From CAVZXS01 sp963779325 (GTDB taxonomy: Bacteria > Bacteroidota > Bacteroidia > Chitinophagales > Chitinophagaceae): DNA of 64,000 bases. Of the stretch, positions 8,613 through 17,077 are shown one piece after another. The translations under genes were made by a program, and so were the position numbers. The DNA is taken from positions 62,001 to 126,000 of the forward strand of contig CAVZXS010000019.1 of the NCBI GenBank assembly GCA_963779325.1, given 5' to 3'. A model generated the notes under the pieces. It saw only the letters and a program-made list of their open reading frames with translations. It had not been told where the DNA came from and did not search any database. Each line of letters starts with the position of its first letter. Positions within the stretch are counted from its first letter, which is position 1.

Positions 8613-9851
8613 TCAGTTATTGGAAAGATAGTAGAGTGTGTTGCTGTTTTCGTTACGGAAAATATTTTTGCTTTCCTGCAAAATATCATCCGCAGTAATT
8701 AAATTATATTTATCCAGTTCAAAATTTATCCCGGCGGCATCACCCAACAGCTCATAAAAAGCAAGGCTGTTGGCACGGTTCATTACACTCATATCTTCAA
8801 AAGCAATCATGCTTTCCGTCTTGTTTTTTACTTTTTGCAATTCCATATCACTCACTTTTTCAGTACGCATTTTCTCCAGCTCTTCCTCTACCGCAGCTTC
8901 TGCATCCTGTATTTTTGTTCCTTTTACCAATTTTCCTTCTATGGTAAGCAAACCGTTTTCTACACTGCCGCTGTGGTGGCATTCAATATTGCTGAACAGT
9001 TTTTTTTCTTTTACCAATGCCTGGTACAACCTGGATGAACCGCCGCCGCTCAGTATCTCGGTTATTAAATCAGCTATATAATATCTCCTGTCCATTCGCG
9101 ATTGCATGTGCCAGCATTTATAAAAAGCATCAAGCGGTACATCGGCCTTTACTTCCAATCTTCGGGCTTCGTTTTGTGCCGGCTCCTGCGGCAGGTTACG
9201 ATTATACTTTTCACCGGCCGGTATATCGCCAAACCATTTTTCCGCCAAGGCTTTTACTTTTTCAGTCGTTACATTACCCGCTACAACCAATATAGCATTC
9301 ACCGGGCGGTAATGTTTAAAGAAAAAATTCTTTACATCATCGAGCTTCGCCGTTTCTATATGCGACAGTTCTTTTCCAATCGTCATCCATTTATACGGGT
9401 GAACCTTATAAGCCAACTCCCGCATTTTATGCCATACATCGCCGTAAGGTTTATTCAAATAATGCTCTTTAAATTCTTCGCACACTACTTTGCGCTGTGT
9501 TTCCAGGCTTTTATCGCCGAAAGCAAGCGACAGCATACGATCACTTTCCAACCAGAAAGCGGTTTCTAAATTCTCAGCAGGTATTTGAATGTAATAGTTC
9601 GTCAAATCATTGGTGGTATATGCATTGTTCTCACCGCCCGCCATTTGCAGGGGTTCATCAAACTCGGGTATATTAACCGATCCGCCAAACATCAGGTGTT
9701 CGAACAAATGTGCAAACCCCGTGCGGTCGGGCTCTTCATCCCGGGCGCCCACATCGTACATAATATTAAGTACCGCCATCGGTGTAGAGGTGTCTCGGTG
9801 TACAATTACACGCAGACCGTTGGCTAAAGTAAATTTTTCAAATTGTATCAT
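8613..9851 (-). CDS. M16 family zinc metallopeptidase, catalytic subunit
   Basis: A 412-residue zinc peptidase. The inverted zinc motif HLFEH (residues 48-52) lies in GFAHLFEHLMFGGSVNIPEF, followed by GGENNAYTTNDLTNYY and a downstream acidic ligand region (KVVCEEFKEHYLNKPYG). ATG 9851 (MIQFEKFTLANGLRV) is preferred over the upstream in-frame codon at 9875 because the family begins there. It precedes the inactive M16 paralogue by 66 bases on the same strand, forming a two-subunit operon. Likely role: periplasmic or cytoplasmic peptide degradation. Confidence 0.88.
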   Translation of the reverse strand: MIQFEKFTLANGLRVIVHRDTSTPMAVLNIMYDVGARDEEPDRTGFAHLFEHLMFGGSVNIPEFDEPLQMAGGENNAYTTNDLTNYYIQIPAENLETAFWLESDRMLSLAFGDKSLETQRKVVCEEFKEHYLNKPYGDVWHKMRELAYKVHPYKWMTIGKELSHIETAKLDDVKNFFFKHYRPVNAILVVAGNVTTEKVKALAEKWFGDIPAGEKYNRNLPQEPAQNEARRLEVKADVPLDAFYKCWHMQSRMDRRYYIADLITEILSGGGSSRLYQALVKEKKLFSNIECHHSGSVENGLLTIEGKLVKGTKIQDAEAAVEEELEKMRTEKVSDMELQKVKNKTESMIAFEDMSVMNRANSLAFYELLGDAAGINFELDKYNLITADDILQESKNIFRNENSNTLYYLSNN

Positions 9852-9950
9852 ACCGCAATAAATTAGGAACAGCAAATTAACGACAAGTTGGGCAAATGAA
9901 TAAAGTTTCTGTACGGGAGTATACAGCAGGGAAAAAAATACCGGGCCGGA

Positions 9951-11150
9951 TTATTTTAAAATGTTCAGTACTTTAAAATTAAATTCCATTAATGTACCGT
10001 TACGGTTAACTATTATTTTTATTTTTTCGCCGGTATTTTGCAATGCCAATTTATACTGTGTAAGGTTTTGTGTAAAATTACTGCCAATGGAGATTACAAC
10101 ATCGCCTTCTTTCAAACCCACTTTTTCCGCAGGCGATTTTTCAGCCACATCGCCAATTACTATTAAGCCGTCTATATAGTACAATTCCAATCCTCCGTAA
10201 GAATAATCAAATTGGTCGGCGAAATGTGAGTTGGGCGTTATATGTATTTCTCTTTTATCATAATTAAGAATACAGTTAAACCGGCGCAACAGGTCATTGC
10301 CTATAATACCGCCCAGTTGCGGGTAAGCCGTTACATTGTATACATCATCAAATATATAGGTAGGTACGTTCCTGAAACGATAAGGACCCATTTTAAATTC
10401 TTTTATTACCGTTACGTGCATATCCACTTTGCCTCCTACACCTTCTGCTTCTTTTGCATACAGCTTTCTTTTTTTGCGCAGCAAGGCACTGTCCTGAACA
10501 AATTCTTTTGAAAGCATTAAACAGAGACCGGCACCCATGTCATACAAAAATCTTGAGCTAACCGTTATTTCATCTTTTACCCTTGCCCCTTGTATGGGTA
10601 ATGCATTTATTTGCGGCGTAAGCAGGTGCCCTCCTTTGGGATATCGCAACGTGCCCTTGGTCAAAAACTCCATTTTTGAACTGTCGAAATTAACTTTAAT
10701 GATATATCGTTTCAATACCGAGTAACCAATTATGCCGTCAATCTTTTCGCCGTAAACACTGGTAAGAATATCATAGTTATTTACATGAAAATTTAAGCTG
10801 TCTACGGAGAGACCGGGTAAGTGAAGTGTAAGATTATTGATAAAATTAACCGTACGAATGCCGGCAATACCGCGTATTGTTCTGTCGCTTATAACTTGCG
10901 GCAACTTTAAATAAGCGGCTGTTAGCGAGTCAAGGGAAATGCCGCCGCTGCCGGTATCAAAAATAAAATTAAGTGTGTCGGGAAAATTTTGAACTCTTGC
11001 TTTTAATAAAATTACACCGCCGGTCAATTGCTTGAATGAAAATTTGGTTAAGGACCGGGAGGCCGGTTCAATAAATTCTTCCTGCGCCGATAAATACAGC
11101 GGAAAAAGGTATATAAAAAAGAAGAAAATAAATAGTATAGTTTTTCTCAT
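9951..11150 (-). CDS. Secreted retropepsin-like aspartic protease with C-terminal PDZ domain
   Basis: Begins MRKTILFIFFFFIYLFPLYLSAQ, a clear signal peptide, so ATG 11150 is chosen although the frame is open to 11210. Two retropepsin-like halves follow: FIFDTGSGGISL near residue 70 with the catalytic DTG, then a second FLYDMGAGLCL near 200, where DTG is DMGA. The C-terminal 80 residues are a PDZ domain (GDVAEKSPAEKVGLKEGDVVISIGS). Such periplasmic proteins are common in Bacteroidota; the substrate is unknown. A single-chain enzyme with a degenerate second site is the likeliest reading. Confidence 0.82.
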   Translation of the reverse strand: MRKTILFIFFFFIYLFPLYLSAQEEFIEPASRSLTKFSFKQLTGGVILLKARVQNFPDTLNFIFDTGSGGISLDSLTAAYLKLPQVISDRTIRGIAGIRTVNFINNLTLHLPGLSVDSLNFHVNNYDILTSVYGEKIDGIIGYSVLKRYIIKVNFDSSKMEFLTKGTLRYPKGGHLLTPQINALPIQGARVKDEITVSSRFLYDMGAGLCLMLSKEFVQDSALLRKKRKLYAKEAEGVGGKVDMHVTVIKEFKMGPYRFRNVPTYIFDDVYNVTAYPQLGGIIGNDLLRRFNCILNYDKREIHITPNSHFADQFDYSYGGLELYYIDGLIVIGDVAEKSPAEKVGLKEGDVVISIGSNFTQNLTQYKLALQNTGEKIKIIVNRNGTLMEFNFKVLNILK

Positions 11151-11372
11151 ACGGCAATTATGTTTACAATCATCTTTAGTCCGAAAACCATTCATACCCA
11201 TAAAGGTCAACTACACAGACAATACTTATCCTGTAAAAGATGCTTAAAGGTTGCTTCGTGAATTTAAATTTACGGTATTTCAATTTTTGCCGCTTACCGT
11301 TCAACATATTGGCTTTTAAAACTGTTATTAAAAGTACCAATACATTTCAAAAAAAGAACCCTGTTATCGTCG

Positions 11373-11380
11373 TACATTTG
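11373..11380 (+). promoter_or_regulatory. Putative -7 promoter element of mqnC
   Basis: TACATTTG matches TAnnTTTG exactly and lies 19 bases before the mqnC ATG, which would give a very short leader. No TTG at ideal -33 spacing. Confidence 0.4.
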
Positions 11381-11399
11381 ACAATTATAATTACAGTGT

Positions 11400-12524
11400 A
11401 TGAATATCTCTGATCTCTATCAAAAGGCATCGCAATTTCAATTTCTTACTAAGGAAGAAGGAATGTATTTATTTGAAAACGCACCGCTTGCCGAACTGAT
11501 GCTGGTGGCTGATGAACTGCGAAAAAAACAAGTAATTCACGGAAAAGTAACCTGGCAAATAGATCGCAATGTAAATACCACCAATGTATGTATAGCCAAT
11601 TGCAAGTTTTGCAATTTTTACCGTATACCCGGTCACCCCGATGCCTATATTACAGACATGCCGGCTTATCGCAAAAAAATTGAAGAAACGATAAAATACG
11701 GCGGCGATCAGTTGTTGTTGCAGGGTGGTCATCATCCGGAATTGGGTCTTGATTTTTATACCAATACTTTTCGGCAAATAAAAAAGGAATACCCGACTAT
11801 AAAATTACATACACTCGGCCCGCCCGAAGTAGCGCATATAACCAAACTCGAGAAATCGACACATCATGAAGTATTAAAAGCATTGAAAGAAGCCGGTATG
11901 GACAGCTTGCCCGGCGCCGGCGCCGAAATTTTAGTAGACCGTGTACGAAGATTGATCAGTAAAGGCAAATGCGGTGCGCAGGAATGGCTTGATATAATGC
12001 ATGAAGCACATAAATTAAATATTACTACTTCGGCTACCATGATGTTTGGTCATGTAGAAACCATTGAAGAACGTTTTGAGCATTTAATAAAAATACGGGA
12101 AGTGCAAAGCCGCAAGCCCGAAAATGCAAAAGGCTTTTTAGCATTCATACCCTGGACTTTTCAGGATGTGGATACACTGCTTACAAAAATACGCGGCGTA
12201 CACAACCTTACTACCGCCGAAGAATATGTACGCATGATTGCGATAAGCCGTATTATGCTGCCCAATGTTTTAAATATACAGGCAAGCTGGCTTACCGTAG
12301 GCAAACAAACGGCACAACTTTGCCTGCAGGCAGGTGCCAATGATTTTGGCAGTATAATGATAGAAGAAAACGTAGTAAGTGCTGCGGGTGCGCCGCATCG
12401 TTTTACTTATAAAACTATACAGGATGCTATAAAAGAAGCGGGTTTTGAACCGCAATTGCGTAACCAGCAATATGAATGGCGAAAAATTCCGGAACTGATA
12501 GAAGAGCAGGTGATTGATTATTAA
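11400..12524 (+). CDS. mqnC: Cyclic dehypoxanthinyl futalosine synthase (MqnC)
   Basis: Radical SAM enzyme of the futalosine pathway to menaquinone; it cyclises dehypoxanthine futalosine. The 374 residues carry the CxxxCxxC [4Fe-4S] motif CIANCKFC (C64, C68, C71) within NTTNVCIANCKFCNFYR, then LLQGGHHPELGLDFYT, SLPGAGAEILVDRVR, TTSATMMFGHVET, FIPWTFQDVDT and IEENVVSAAGA, all diagnostic of MqnC rather than MqnE. It shows that the organism makes menaquinone by the alternative route. No other mqn gene is adjacent. Confidence 0.95.
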   Translation: MNISDLYQKASQFQFLTKEEGMYLFENAPLAELMLVADELRKKQVIHGKVTWQIDRNVNTTNVCIANCKFCNFYRIPGHPDAYITDMPAYRKKIEETIKYGGDQLLLQGGHHPELGLDFYTNTFRQIKKEYPTIKLHTLGPPEVAHITKLEKSTHHEVLKALKEAGMDSLPGAGAEILVDRVRRLISKGKCGAQEWLDIMHEAHKLNITTSATMMFGHVETIEERFEHLIKIREVQSRKPENAKGFLAFIPWTFQDVDTLLTKIRGVHNLTTAEEYVRMIAISRIMLPNVLNIQASWLTVGKQTAQLCLQAGANDFGSIMIEENVVSAAGAPHRFTYKTIQDAIKEAGFEPQLRNQQYEWRKIPELIEEQVIDY

Positions 12525-12638
12525 TAACGAACCGTCGCTTATTTAGAACTACTTTAAGTAATATCACTTACCAAAACTATGACTGTATGCCTGTATTTAG
12601 TTATGGGCAGATGTAGCCTTTACCTGGTAAGAAGAATT

Positions 12639-13637
12639 TTACTCCTTCAATTTCATTCCAATCACTTCTTTTAAAAATTTTTCACATTCGTCCTCTACCG
12701 ATTTTAAATCTTTTGATTTTATATAAGAACCCATAACATGATCGCCCACGTTCGGTACAGCTATAGCCCGCTTTTTATTCTCCGGTGTGCTTAATTGACC
12801 GAACATTCTTTGCATAGCGCTTACTTTTACTACGGGGTCCTGGTGTTCTTCATCTTTAAAATAATAAAGCAGCAATGTGGGTTGAGTTACTTTTTTAAAT
12901 GTAGAAGTTTTCATTGTATTTTCAAGTAACTCTTCCAGTTCCACTACCGACTCCAACCTGTATTTATAATTCCAGTACTTTTTAAATGCCGCAGAAGTGT
13001 CGCCGCCGTAGGTATATTTTTCACCTTTTACCAATCTTGCTATTTGCAATCCCCAATGATCATTCAGCAGCCATGCATTGGGATCTTTTATTTCTATATT
13101 GGGCGACATCATAATCTGGACCGCTATTTCCGGGTATTCGGCAGCCAACAATAACGATACAGTGCCACCGGTAGATGTAGACAACAGAATTACTTTATCA
13201 CCTAATTGCTTACCGATGGCATAGGCTTCTTTGGCGGAGTTCCATAATTTATCACCGGTAAAATTTATCAATTCATCTGTTGTATCTATACCATGTTCGG
13301 CCAATCGGGATAAATATAAATTGCATCCGAATTTTTTTGCAAGATTTGTATGCACCGGGTCACCTTCCTCTTGCGTAGCTGTAAATCCGTGCAGGTACAC
13401 AATGGCGTATTCCGTTTTTTGTTTCAATGAATCATTATGCCAAATAATTCTTGCTTCATTTTCAGGTTTTACTTTATGCGCGGCTTCACGAGCTGCAATT
13501 ATTTTTTCCAACTGAATTAAATCAGCAGGTTGTGCGGGTAATTCTTTAGTAAGTTTTGGCGATGAAGGTTTTGGCCCAAGGAAATAAACAACGGCGAGTA
13601 TCAATAAAAATATACCGAAGTATTTAAGAAATTTCAT
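12639..13637 (-). CDS. Alpha/beta hydrolase, membrane-anchored or secreted
   Basis: A 332-residue serine hydrolase-like protein. The N-terminal hydrophobic segment FLKYFGIFLLILAVVYFLG is a signal anchor. The oxyanion strand is YAIVYLHGFTAT; the nucleophile elbow reads LLSTSTGGTVSLLLA (STSTG in place of canonical GxSxG). A late acidic residue occurs at YYFKDEEHQDPVV and the histidine in NVGDHVMGS. It resembles carboxylesterase-like lipases. The substrate is unknown. It stands alone and converges with mqnC. Confidence 0.8.
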   Translation of the reverse strand: MKFLKYFGIFLLILAVVYFLGPKPSSPKLTKELPAQPADLIQLEKIIAAREAAHKVKPENEARIIWHNDSLKQKTEYAIVYLHGFTATQEEGDPVHTNLAKKFGCNLYLSRLAEHGIDTTDELINFTGDKLWNSAKEAYAIGKQLGDKVILLSTSTGGTVSLLLAAEYPEIAVQIMMSPNIEIKDPNAWLLNDHWGLQIARLVKGEKYTYGGDTSAAFKKYWNYKYRLESVVELEELLENTMKTSTFKKVTQPTLLLYYFKDEEHQDPVVKVSAMQRMFGQLSTPENKKRAIAVPNVGDHVMGSYIKSKDLKSVEDECEKFLKEVIGMKLKE

Positions 13638-13764
13638 GCTGCTCGTTTTGATAAAGCTACGGCAAATAGATACATGATTTTATATCGTTGTTTTAATTGA
13701 TTGCTATCAATATTTGCTTTTTACCCACCCCCTTCGAAGATTCATTTATAATCATACTCCGATA

Positions 13765-13781
13765 CCCCTCCAAAGGAGGGG
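13765..13781. repeat. GC-rich palindrome CCCCTCC...GGAGGGG
   Basis: A perfect 7-base stem with AAA loop, within a small C-rich stretch (13732-13781) between two minus-strand genes. It belongs to the same kind of palindrome found at 23410, 32683 and inside purH and carB. Confidence 0.6.
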
Positions 13782-13815
13782 ATAGACAGTCTTTATATTT
13801 TTAACACATAGCCTT

Positions 13816-15229
13816 TTAATTCAACACACTTTTTTCCTTTACTATTTCCAGCTTATCGGCTTGCTCTTTTATTTTAACCCATCCGCCCGCTACATTGCGC
13901 AGGTTGTGTATGCCCTGTCTTTTTAAAAGTGATGCGGCAATAACGCTGCGGTAGCCGCCGGCGCAGTGCACATATAAGTTATGATGCTCATCAAAATTGG
14001 CCATACTGCCCGGGTCATTCATTTCGCTTAGCGGTAAGTTTACAGCTCCTGCTATATGCCCGTCGGCAAACTCCGGTTCGCGACGTACATCCACTACTAT
14101 AATATTTTCATCAAAGGGTAAATCCATCGCCAACTCATCGGCTTCTACATCTATTACCAAATCAATTTTTTCGCCGGCGTTTTTCCAAGTTTCAAAACCG
14201 CCTTGTAAATAACCTTCTACTTTACTGAAACCAACTCTCGCCAATCGTATTACCGTTTCCTTTTCTTTACCAATTTCCGTTATCAATAAAATAGGTTTAT
14301 CAAAAGGCAAAATACTGCCGGCCCATTCCGCAAATCTTCCTTCGAGACCAATGCTTACAGCACCGGGAATAAAACCCAATGTATAAAGTATCGGCGTTAC
14401 GTGTATCCAGAATAATTGTATCATCCGTCACCGCATTTTTAAATTCATCAATGCTCAATGCTTTCAATCCCTGCGTCAATACAGTATCCAAACTATCATA
14501 ACCTTCTTTATTAATTTTTGCATTGATGGGAAAATATAAAGGAGGAGCGGTTAAATTATCCGTTACCGCTTTTATAAATGCTTCCTTTGTTTGCGGTTGC
14601 AATGCATAATTGGTTTTCTTTTCATCACCAATGGTACTGAATGTTTCGGGGCCCAAATTTTTTCCGCAACTGCTGCCCGGGCCATGCGCCGGGTAAACAA
14701 TCACATCATCCGCCAGTGGCATGATTTTTTTCTGCAAACTTTCATATAAAATACCTGCAAGATCAGTCATTGTCATCTCCTCGTCTTTTTGCGAAAGATC
14801 GGGGCGACCCACATCGCCTACAAACAATGTATCGCCGGTGAATATGCAATAATCTTTTCCTTTTTCATCTTTTAGTAAATAACAGCTCGATTCCATAGTA
14901 TGGCCGGGCGTATGCAATACTTCTATTGATAAATCACCGATTGAAAATTTTTCACCGTCTTTAGCTATGTATACCGGGAATTTTGTTTCGGTGTTGGGGC
15001 CGTACACAATGGGTGCGCCGGTAATATTGCCCAAGTCTAAATGCCCGCTTACAAAATCGGCATGGAAATGTGTTTCGAAAATATATTTAATCTTCGCCTT
15101 TCTTTCGTTCGCCAATTGCAGGTATTCATCAATATCCCGCAGCGGATCTATAACCGCCACTTCGCCGTTACTCTCAATATAATAAGCCGCCTCGCTGATG
15201 CATCCTGTATATAATTGCTTAATAAACAT
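13816..15229 (-). pseudogene. MBL-fold/persulfide dioxygenase-like protein with two rhodanese domains, frameshifted
   Basis: A CstB/BlsR-like sulfur-handling protein. The N-terminal 240 residues are a metallo-beta-lactamase fold with THFHADFVSGH, HTPGHTMES, FTGDTLFVGDVGRPDL and YPAHGPGSSCG. A first rhodanese domain without an evident active Cys follows, then a second with YVHCAGGYRS. The reading frame changes at about 14381-14386: TLYIGF is in one frame and GFIPGAVSIGLEGRF in the next. Removing one T from the TTTT run restores a continuous protein of about 470 residues. Either a true +1 mutation or a homopolymer error. ATG 15229 is preferred to the TTG at 15238. If intact it would oxidise persulfides in the cytoplasm. 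Confidence 0.85.
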
Positions 15230-15369
15230 ATTATCCAAATTTTGGCAAAGATAAAATATTAACCGGCAAATGAAAGCAGGCAGACGGTTTCATTTCATAT
15301 AACAAAAGCCAACAAGTGAGAACTGTAAATGTTTTAAGCAGGATTGGGGAACTATTCTATTACTTGTAA

Positions 15370-17007
15370 TTAATGCTTAAAATGCCGCATACCTGTTATT
15401 ACCATCGCCAGGTTATTTTGTTTGCAGTATTCTATTGAATCATTATCCCTGATAGAACCGCCCGGTTGTATAAAAGATGTAATACCCGCAGCATGTGCAA
15501 TTTTTACACAATCATCAAAGGGAAAAAAAGCATCACTGGCCAATACAGCGCCGCTTAAATCAAAATTAAATTGCCCGGCTTTTTCAATCGCTTGCCTCAG
15601 CGAATCAATACGACTTGTTTGTCCGCAACCCTTACCAATCAATTGTTTATTTTTTACCAATGCTATGGCATTACTTTTTAAATGCTTGCAAATAATATTG
15701 GCAAAAATCAAATCTTCTTTTTCAGCAGCAGTTGTTTCTCTTCCGCCGGCTTCCTTCCATTCTGTAAAATTTCCTTCATCAGTACTTTGAATCAACACAC
15801 CATTTAACAAAGACCGATACATTTCTGACTTCTGACTTCCGACTTCTGTCTTCATCCTCAACAATATCCTGTTCTTTTTAGTTTTTAAAATAGTCAATGC
15901 ATCTTCATCAAATGCCGGAGCAATTAATACTTCAAAGAAAATTTCATTGATAGCTTCCGCCGTTGCTTTATTTATGGTGCCGTTGCAAACCAACACACCG
16001 CCAAACGCACTTTCGGTATCACCTGCGTGTGCTGCATCCCAACTTTCTTTTACACCGGCTCTTTGCGCTATGCCGCATACATTGGTATGTTTGATGATGG
16101 CGAAGACGGCCTCCCCTAAATCCCCTCCTGAGGAGGGGACTTTGGAAGACTCCGAAAATTTGGAAATTACTTTTTTAGAAACATTTTCATCAAGCGAGGG
16201 CTGTGCATTGGAAGTCCCGCCTTCGGGGGGATTTAGGGGGGCTGCTTCTCTGATTAATTGCATGGCGGCATCCACATCCACCAAATTATTATACGAAAGT
16301 TCTTTACCGTTTAACTGTTCAAATAATTCATTTAAATTACCGAAGAAAGCAGCTTTTTGATGCGGGTTTTCTCCGTAACGAAGAATTTTTTCTTCCTTAT
16401 TAAATGGCGTAGTAACTGATAAGCCGTGAAAATAATTTGATATAGCCGTATCATAAGCTGTGCATACATCAAATGCTTTAATTGCGAAAGCTCTTCTTTG
16501 TTCCAATGTTGTTTCGCCGGTTTGTTCTCTCAATATTTTTTCGAGCAGTGCGTAATCTGCTTTATTAGCCACCACCGCTACATCTTTATGATTTTTTGCA
16601 GCGCCCCTAATCATGGAAGGACCGCCAATATCTATTTTTTCAATAATACTTTTTTCATCAGTTGTAGAAGCTACCGTCTCTTCAAACGGATAGAGATCAA
16701 CAATAACTAAATCAATCTCGGGAATATTATATTGCTTCATTTCCGCCAGATGCTGCGCATCATCTCTTTTACCCAATATGCCGCCAAACACTGACGGATG
16801 CAAAGTCTTTACCCGACCTCCAAGAATAGAAGGATAAGTTGTCAGGTCTTCAACGGGTATAACTTTCACACCTAATTTTTCAATAAAATCCTGCGTACCA
16901 CCGGTAGAATAAATAGTAATACCCAATTGAGATAATACTTTTACAACGGACTCCAGGCCATCTTTATAAAAAACAGAAATTAATGCTGATTGAATTTTTT
17001 TTGTCAT
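15370..17007 (-). CDS. purH: Bifunctional AICAR transformylase/IMP cyclohydrolase (PurH) with two inserted segments
   Basis: Catalyses the last two steps of IMP synthesis. N-terminal MGS-like cyclohydrolase: ALISVFYKDGLESVV, YSTGGTQDFI, GGRVKTLHPSVFGGIL, DIGGPSMIRGAAKN. C-terminal transformylase: ELSYNNLVDVDAA, AIIKHTNVCGIAQR (Lys-His pair), GVLIQSTDE, SDAFFPFDDCV and QPGGSIRDND. At 545 residues it is longer than the usual 505-515, because about 46 residues (251-300) are encoded by a palindrome-ended repeat (16108-16244) and about 10 (383-395) by the SQKSE repeat (15824-15853). Both insertions keep the frame and fall in loops, so the enzyme may be active. ATG 17007 is chosen over 17019. Confidence 0.93.
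   Translation of the reverse strand: MTKKIQSALISVFYKDGLESVVKVLSQLGITIYSTGGTQDFIEKLGVKVIPVEDLTTYPSILGGRVKTLHPSVFGGILGKRDDAQHLAEMKQYNIPEIDLVIVDLYPFEETVASTTDEKSIIEKIDIGGPSMIRGAAKNHKDVAVVANKADYALLEKILREQTGETTLEQRRAFAIKAFDVCTAYDTAISNYFHGLSVTTPFNKEEKILRYGENPHQKAAFFGNLNELFEQLNGKELSYNNLVDVDAAMQLIREAAPLNPPEGGTSNAQPSLDENVSKKVISKFSESSKVPSSGGDLGEAVFAIIKHTNVCGIAQRAGVKESWDAAHAGDTESAFGGVLVCNGTINKATAEAINEIFFEVLIAPAFDEDALTILKTKKNRILLRMKTEVGSQKSEMYRSLLNGVLIQSTDEGNFTEWKEAGGRETTAAEKEDLIFANIICKHLKSNAIALVKNKQLIGKGCGQTSRIDSLRQAIEKAGQFNFDLSGAVLASDAFFPFDDCVKIAHAAGITSFIQPGGSIRDNDSIEYCKQNNLAMVITGMRHFKH
15824..15853. repeat. SQKSE-type short repeat inside purH
   Basis: The plus strand reads TCTGACTTCTGACTTCCGAC followed by TTCTGTCTTC. 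It is the same unit as at 4308-4377. Translated in purH it gives KTEVGSQKSEM, absent from family members as I know them. Confidence 0.75.
16108..16244. repeat. MITE-like palindrome-ended element inside purH
   Basis: The ends are inverted repeats: the left end GGCCTCCCCTAAATCCCCTC matches the complement of the right end GGATTTAGGGGGGCT, and each end also contains its own hairpin (CCCCTCCTGAGGAGGGG at 16123-16139). The total of about 137 bases adds an in-frame segment containing PLNPPEGGTS and PSSGGDLGEA. Confidence 0.8.
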
Positions 17008-17047
17008 AATAAAATACACTTGAGGCGGGTTGCCGTTTAAGAAGCGG

Positions 17048-17077
17048 CAAATCTACATTAATTGACACTCATCTCAA
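17048..17077 (-). promoter_or_regulatory. Bacteroidota promoter of purH
   Basis: The minus strand has TTG (17077-17075), exactly 19 bases, then TAGATTTG (17055-17048), matching TTG-N19-TAnnTTTG. It lies 40 bases upstream of the purH ATG and within the end of comEC. Confidence 0.7.

Noticed and set aside
9102..9569. A 155-codon plus-strand frame opposite the M16 gene
   Set aside because: It lies entirely antisense to a well-conserved peptidase and has no recognisable composition or leader.
14300..15229. Two independent genes (MBL protein and rhodanese protein)
   Set aside because: The rhodanese frame begins without a suitable start, and the two frames join perfectly on removing one T.
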